Assembly (NCBI GenBank): GCA_027563935.2
Contig: CM050449.1
Coordinates: forward strand, 13,468,501-13,532,500
DNA length: 64,000 nucleotides
Direction of reading: 5' to 3'
Source: Costus lasius
Lineage: Eukaryota; Streptophyta; Magnoliopsida; Zingiberales; Costaceae
In this document: positions 58,808 to 64,000 of the stretch, piece after piece
How the letters are laid out: every line of letters starts with the position of its first letter
Position numbering within the stretch: the first letter of the stretch is position 1
Program-made: the position numbers and the translations under genes
Notes under the pieces: generated by a model
Seen by the model: only the letters and a program-made list of their open reading frames with translations
Database searches by the model: none
Told to the model about the DNA's origin: nothing

Positions 58808-60128
58808 TGTCACGCCCCGGTCGGATCGGCCTAAAATCAGCACTTATCCGTTGTCTTAGGGCTGTCCGGCGGAACACCAGAGCGTAGACTCCCTAGGGTC
58901 TTCCGGCCAATTTCTTTCCCCAAATCAAGGAAGTCCGGAAAAACCTAAATCAATCCCCTCTTCCAATTTTGACCCGCTGGTCAAAATCATGCTCCTGCTG
59001 ACGTCGGCGTGACGTCAGCACTCCGATCGAAATCTCGCCGCGCCAAAATTCCCCTGCTGACGTCGGCCGAATTAAAACGATTTCGTTCGAAATCGGGATC
59101 GACGCTTCCGATTTTGACCCAGTCAAAATCGGAAGGCGTCTTCTCTTCTTCGTCTTCACACAGACGCCGCCCGCGTCACTATGATTGTGGAGCACCGCCG
59201 CGCTCAGCCGGGAAGGGGAACGCATCGCCTGCGCTTAGCCCTCCGCCTCTCGTCATTGTCCGGCAGCCACCCGCCGCCGGAACCCTAGCAGTCGCCTGCT
59301 GCTGGGAGCTGTCGCCGAAACCGCTGAAATAGGGGAAGAGGATATCGGAGTGGAAAAAGCTTCGTTTATTCCCAGAAAACGTTACAAACCTCCTCTGAAC
59401 TCGCCGTCGACCCCCTGGCCGGTGCCCCTCTCCCCTCCCTCGCCGGTCATCGCCGGTTACAGCTCTCACTACTCGAACTCTCAATCTCTCATCGACACAT
59501 TCGCCGGTTCATCGCCCCCTGGCGGCATCAGTACCCTCTGGTACTGGCATCAGGGCCTCTGCCCTGGTGGTGGCGCCTCTGTGCTCTCTAAGGTGTGGTG
59601 TCGCCTCCGCGCACCCCGAACTCGTCCTCCAGCCGCGCCTCTTATAGCGAGAGGAGCCGCGTCTTCCAGTCCCGTTCGAGATCTTCGGCGAAGACCTTGT
59701 CTCGTCGTCTCCACCTGAAGCTGCGTCCGAACCCGATTCGTCCGCCTGACCTCGTCTTCCTCGTGTGGCCACGTCCCACACTCCGCGTCCGCTTCCACCA
59801 CTGGAGAGCTCGCCTTCACGCACAAAGAAGCCGCCTGCTTCCTTGCTCGATCCGCCCCCGTCCGGAAGACTCGGTCGACACCTCTGATCGTGTCCGCGTC
59901 GCCCGCTGAAGACGAAGCTCGCCGCTCGTCCGCTTCCGTCGCGCGCGTTGGAGGCGCCGAGCTCGTAGCATCGTGCGAAGCTCGCGCGAACGAAGAAGAT
60001 GCCACCGCACCTTCTTTTCCAGGGTCAACATTGACTGTTGATCGGGTTTTCCCTCTCCGCAGGTGGGCTTCTTCCTGTTGTGAGCCTGGGCTTGGGTTGG
60101 ACCGAACCGGCTTGACTCAGGCCTGACA
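58808..60128 (-). repeat. 5' LTR (1321 bp)
   Basis: Counterpart of 57004-58263. The minus-strand TATA-like box CTATAAGAGG lies at about 59638-59647. Confidence 0.85.
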
Positions 60129-60133
60129 CTTGT

Positions 60134-61004
60134 GATATGTGAATTGATATGAAGGGAAAAGAAAAAAAAAAGGGAAAAGTTCAAGTTGCCCTTTAACTTT
60201 GAGGATCTAACATTTGACAAACAAGAAGCCAATTTTGTAATTCAATAACAAAAATAAATATGATTCATAAATTATTCGAAAGGAAATCAAAGAAATTTAT
60301 CAGAAGAAGAAAGATCTGATTCATAAATTTCTGCATATTAGCAAGGATAAGGATGCTAACATACACTCCTGACAGTCACTATTTGAATTTCTTAAAATTT
60401 CTAAAAAATATGCCCGCCTGCTTTTCATTTTATATTCAATAGTTTTAAAAATGGTAGATTGAGAAATCGAACAAGCCAACAACCAATTTGATGTTAAACT
60501 ACAACATCAGATTAAATAATATTAATAAACTGCAACAATGTAAGGATCATTTAGAATTCTTCTAAAATACATGGGCAAAATTAAAATCAACCAAAATTCT
60601 GTACAAACTATGTAAGCAAAATTAAAAAAATAACCAAAATTCGTAGTCGTCACAAACATTTAGTTTCTAATAGTAGACCAGAAAGTCGAGATGGAGAAGA
60701 CATCATTCCTCAATTTTGGTTCATTTATCCTATCCATATAAAATTATAATTATAAGTTCATTTTCCACAAAGGTGTACACAACAGAAAGAAGAATTATAA
60801 ATCAGTCATTTACATAGGAAGTCTAACAAATATAAATAGGCATACAAATGGCAACTCCCATACTCTTACAACCTTTTTAGATGCTAGATTTGCTAACATC
60901 ATTCAACGAAAATTAGAAGATGCATGTTAAATTAGTAGCAGATGCCAGATTTCCACAATCTCAATAACAGATTTAATTGCGTCAATTTTTCAGGCACAGA
61001 TGTC
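60134..61004. other. 3' flank of the SET-domain gene
   Basis: A/T-rich DNA. The right part is presumably the 3' UTR of the minus-strand gene starting its stop at 61005. No element ends seen after the duplication CTTGT. Confidence 0.4.
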
Positions 61005-64000
61005 TCAATCACTAGCAGAATGTTTGTATGAAGCTTCAGCGCGGGCTTCCTCGAGCTTGCTTAGTAAATCCTTCATGAAAGTTGTCGACGTTCCATGAGT
61101 AATTCTTAGTATCTCTGCAGCTTTTGTGAATGATTGCAGAGCATCATCAGTAAGGTCAAGAAGCCTGAAAAAGAGCAAATGTTTTGAATCTCTGAAAAAA
61201 AACAGCAGCACGCAAAAATAGATCAATCATTTCATAGAAAATATCCTTACGTAACTTGTTCTTTGTTAAGTTTCACAAGAAAAGATTGTCAGAGTAAAAC
61301 ACAACTCTGTTCTTTAAGTTTTCGAGCGATGGCGATGCACAGGGATAGATGACAATTCAATTGCAAGAACTAACAGAAGTTTAACAAGAGTGGATTGAGA
61401 AGGCGATGCAATTAAAAAGAGAAGGTGCAGGTGAACTCGAGAACTATAGTGGCAATTTTCTAGGTTTGAGGATTCAATCAACAGAAATTTTTTGCATGAA
61501 TCACCACAACGAAAGAGGAACTTATGGGTTACTCCCCTTCAGTGACTACCAGGTATTACACTAGGCCTAGAGCACATATTACAACCACATAAAACAAAAC
61601 CACCTTAGTGGCGCAATCTTAAATTTCAGAGCTTGATTTACTTGAAGAGTTTATTCCAATGACGTGCAACATCAGTGGAGCCATGCAAGCCATTTTTTTT
61701 AAAAAAAAAAAGAAGAAAAGAGCTTGTTACCATTCTAGCTTCCCACAAGTATAAAATTGTAGGCCAACCATAGGGTGAATAGCTGGATATAATCCTGCAG
61801 CATTGAAGGATTTTATTAGCTCTAACTTCAACATGGAATCTATTACCATCTAAATAAACTGCCCTTGGAAATCAAATTTGAAAAGCATAATAAATTTTCA
61901 TATGGATTATGAAACTGAGAGAGTTTAGACTTGAGTCGTGGCAGAACTTTCTTTTCTGGCTAAACTGCATTGAAATTATTTGAGTTTAACAAACATCAAC
62001 TTGTTTTAAGAACTTACATAATTCTGTCAGAAACATGGGCAATTCTTATTAACGTCAATGAGTATTGCAAAGAAAAAAAAAACCTTCAGGCAACCAACAA
62101 ATGAAGCATCACCAACAAGAAAGAGTTAAGAAACGGACACAGAAAAAACACCTCAATTTGTTTAAAGTTTCCATACTTGTATAACTTGGAATTGTCAGAC
62201 GGCAATATGTCAAGGCTTCTTTCCAATCTTTTAGTTCCATGAAAATCTGTAAAGAAACAGAAAGAAAAATACTTGCATACATTCAACATACAACCGATCA
62301 AAATATAAAAAAAAAGGAGATTGATATTTACATCCCTAAAAGTAGAGAAAATAAAAGGTACTGTGATTATTTGAATCCTATATCATCCCAAATTCAAGCC
62401 ATAAATTGTGCTAGAATAATTTTTGATCAAACTTAAAACATTTTAAAGTGCTAGTAAGAAATATACTTTTATTTCATAAACTCTAATATTCAACCCAAAA
62501 TGAAAAGAAAAAGAAAAGGGCTCTAAAGTTATTAACCACCAAAAACAATGAGGTGATATGAATAGTCAAATATTAAAAGAATATTATATCATAAAATTTA
62601 TAATAAAATGACAATTCCAAGATCTCTCTGCAACTTTTGAATTATTTATGTGTGTGTTTGCGTACGTGGGTGGGGTGGTTGGGGACACCTTCAATTCATG
62701 ATACTTCAAAAGCTGACAAAGTTGTAAGAATAATGCAGATTGTTATTCTACAGCCCATGGGAACCTGGAAATAAACAACGTTGTATCAAGTATCACCAGG
62801 AAAATACTTCACCTTCAGTAGTGTTTCATAGGTTCGCAACAAGCTGAGAGAATATTGATGGCAGAGTTTACGTTGTAGCTGCTCAACAGTCTTGTACATA
62901 TTGCTTGCTTCAGAAAAATCTAGGTCTTGTCAAGGTTCAAGACGTTAATAATACCCCAAAGGTCTAAACATCCCATTACAACTTGCTGTCCTCGTAATTA
63001 TTGCCCAGAATATATAGGATACATATCGATTTTAAAAAAAATAATAAAGCAGATCAATAAAGAAATCACTTGCGAGACAACCAGAGGGCAAAAAGTTGAT
63101 GACACCTCTCCGGTGACGTGTCTATATCATTGGCAATCTTTTGTACAGTACATATATTAAAAATATTGAATTCAGGATTAAAAAAAGCAGATCAACAAAC
63201 ATCCAAGTTGTGGATACAACCAGAGGACAAAAACGTTGATGCCTTTCCAGTGATCAATGTGATTTCACTAGCTATACTTTGTATCTCTTGCTGGTCCCTG
63301 GAAAGACCACAGCGTTGGCATGTGAAAGACTGTTTTCCTGTATATAACCAAGACAATGAGACAGATATCCAAACAATTGAATGTATATAAAATTGGCATC
63401 AATTGTCATAATTGCTTTAGCAAGCAGCAGTTGCTTGGCTTACCTGAATCAAGAATTAGGAAACCATCACATGTATAATTCTTACAACTGTAACCCTCCA
63501 TAGTAGCAGTGTCCTCTAGCTCCTCATATGAGTTCTTAACAAAATAGCATCAAAGTTATGTAAACACCAAGTAAGCTTCATGGAGAGTTGATTCATCAAA
63601 TCCAAAACTTAAGCAAAGGCCAGTATGAAATTTTGATAAATACAAGCAAAGTACCTTGCTGCAACGAGCGCATGTGCAAGTAAAGAAATATTGCTTGAGA
63701 TATTTTTGCCTTGTCTCAGTAGTTGCAGCAGTTTCTATGTAACTTATCAAGACCTGTAAAGACACTTACTGGATTTGACAACCAAAAAAGGAAAATAGAT
63801 ATATATGTCATGCTTCATGGACTACAGTCTGGCAGTGTATATGGATATTTGAAAGTGCATTTTTTTTTAAAAAAAATGTTTTTCAAAGCTCAAAACGAGT
63901 GGATAGGTACCTCAGTTCCTTTAGCTATTGGCTCAATAGCACGCACAAAAGCTGTGCGATTTTCAAACACCAAAACCGAATTGGGAACACAACTGGAATC
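61005..64000 (-). CDS. ASHR1: ASHR1-like SET-domain (SMYD-type) protein, 3' part
   Basis: Putative protein-lysine methyltransferase. Visible coding exons (minus): 64000-63911 (open at the window edge), 63753-63655, 63534-63444, 63337-63221, 62919-62813, 62246-62177, 61794-61731 and 61164-61005, for 265 residues. All borders are GT...AG and phases agree. The N-terminal part of this stretch is the end of the SET domain (CVPNSVLVFENR, ISYIET). A cysteine cluster follows (FTCTCARCSK, CKNYTC, FTCQRCG), then the helical C-terminal region (YKTVEQLQRKL, LTIPSYTRLYPAIHPMVGLQFYTCGKLEW, ILRITHGTS, SKLEEARAEASYK) as in ASHR1. The usual NHSC before CVPN is not seen; the last visible residues read DSSC. 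MYND and the SET start lie right of the window. Confidence 0.9.
63046..63288 (-). repeat. Tandem duplication of an exon 3' end in the SET gene
   Basis: 63189-63288 (the donor side of exon 63337-63221 and the start of its intron) has a diverged copy at 63046-63145 in the following intron, sharing AACCAGAGG[G/A]CAAAAA. The copy encodes a related but frame-broken peptide and probably is not used. Confidence 0.6.

Larger units (their letters stand above)
57004..60128 (-). mobile_element. Second copy of the non-coding LTR family found in RPL26
   Basis: Minus-strand element: 5' LTR 58808-60128, primer-site region (GGTATCAGGGCC on the minus strand, about 58790-58806), 544-bp internal region, polypurine tract (reverse of ATTCTCCCCCACCT at 58264), 3' LTR 57004-58263. 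The perfect duplication CTTGT is at 56999-57003 and 60129-60133. The LTR ends TGTCA...TGACA and the segment naming GAACATCG near the polypurine tract match the copy at 21799-25194. It has no coding domains. Frames across the LTRs reflect high GC content. Confidence 0.9.

Overview
The window is plant nuclear DNA from a flowering plant with a transposon-dense genome. The lipid phosphate phosphatase resembles monocot proteins in places, so a monocot is plausible, but this is a weak inference. Only four ordinary genes can be supported: a ribosomal protein L26 gene (RPL26) that is now broken, a seven-exon lipid phosphate phosphatase (LPP, 38613-44126, minus), an intronless CYC/TB1-type TCP transcription factor (51598-52545, plus), and the 3' part of an ASHR1-like SET-domain gene (61005-64000, minus, running off the right edge). 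No tRNA, rRNA or CRISPR array was seen.

Left third (1-13888): an Athila-type Ty3/gypsy retrotransposon on the minus strand. Its 5' LTR is 12383-13888, its tRNA-Asp primer-binding site is 12359-12376, and gag starts at 12221. A nested cluster (3354-12109, flanked by the 5-bp duplication GGTTC) splits gag. The rest of gag, the protease and part of the reverse transcriptase lie at 3353-1. The cluster is a second minus-strand LTR element that encodes gag and protease only. It contains a plus-strand tandem pair of a small non-coding LTR element with 555-bp LTRs.

RPL26 region (14381-25642): a ribosomal-protein-type promoter (site II and telo-box) is followed by a 7.3-kb Mutator-like element (14450-21774, 9-bp duplication GGCCGCCAT) inserted at the start codon. 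It carries a decayed FAR1/FRS-type transposase gene and large tandem arrays in inverted orientation near its two ends. A non-coding LTR retrotransposon (21799-25194) then interrupts codon 6, and the rest of RPL26 (25195-25642) carries a one-base deletion.

Middle (25643-38612): a PIF/Harbinger-like element (27648-28815), then a scrambled Ty3/gypsy chromovirus. Its integrase-chromodomain part is on the minus strand (29712-31452). Its gag-protease-RT-RNase H part is on the plus strand (33218-37197), with a TRIM element inside it (34508-35070).

Right half: the LPP gene has a 3.6-kb intron holding a TRIM remnant. Beyond it lie foldback MITEs (46018-46422, 47005-47180, 54826-55169), two hAT-type MITEs (48270-48752, 48857-49320), the TCP gene, a second copy of the non-coding LTR family found in RPL26 (57004-60128, opposite strand, duplication CTTGT), and the SET-domain gene. 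Gene boundaries and exons were read by eye from splice sites, reading phase and remembered family sequences; no alignment was run.
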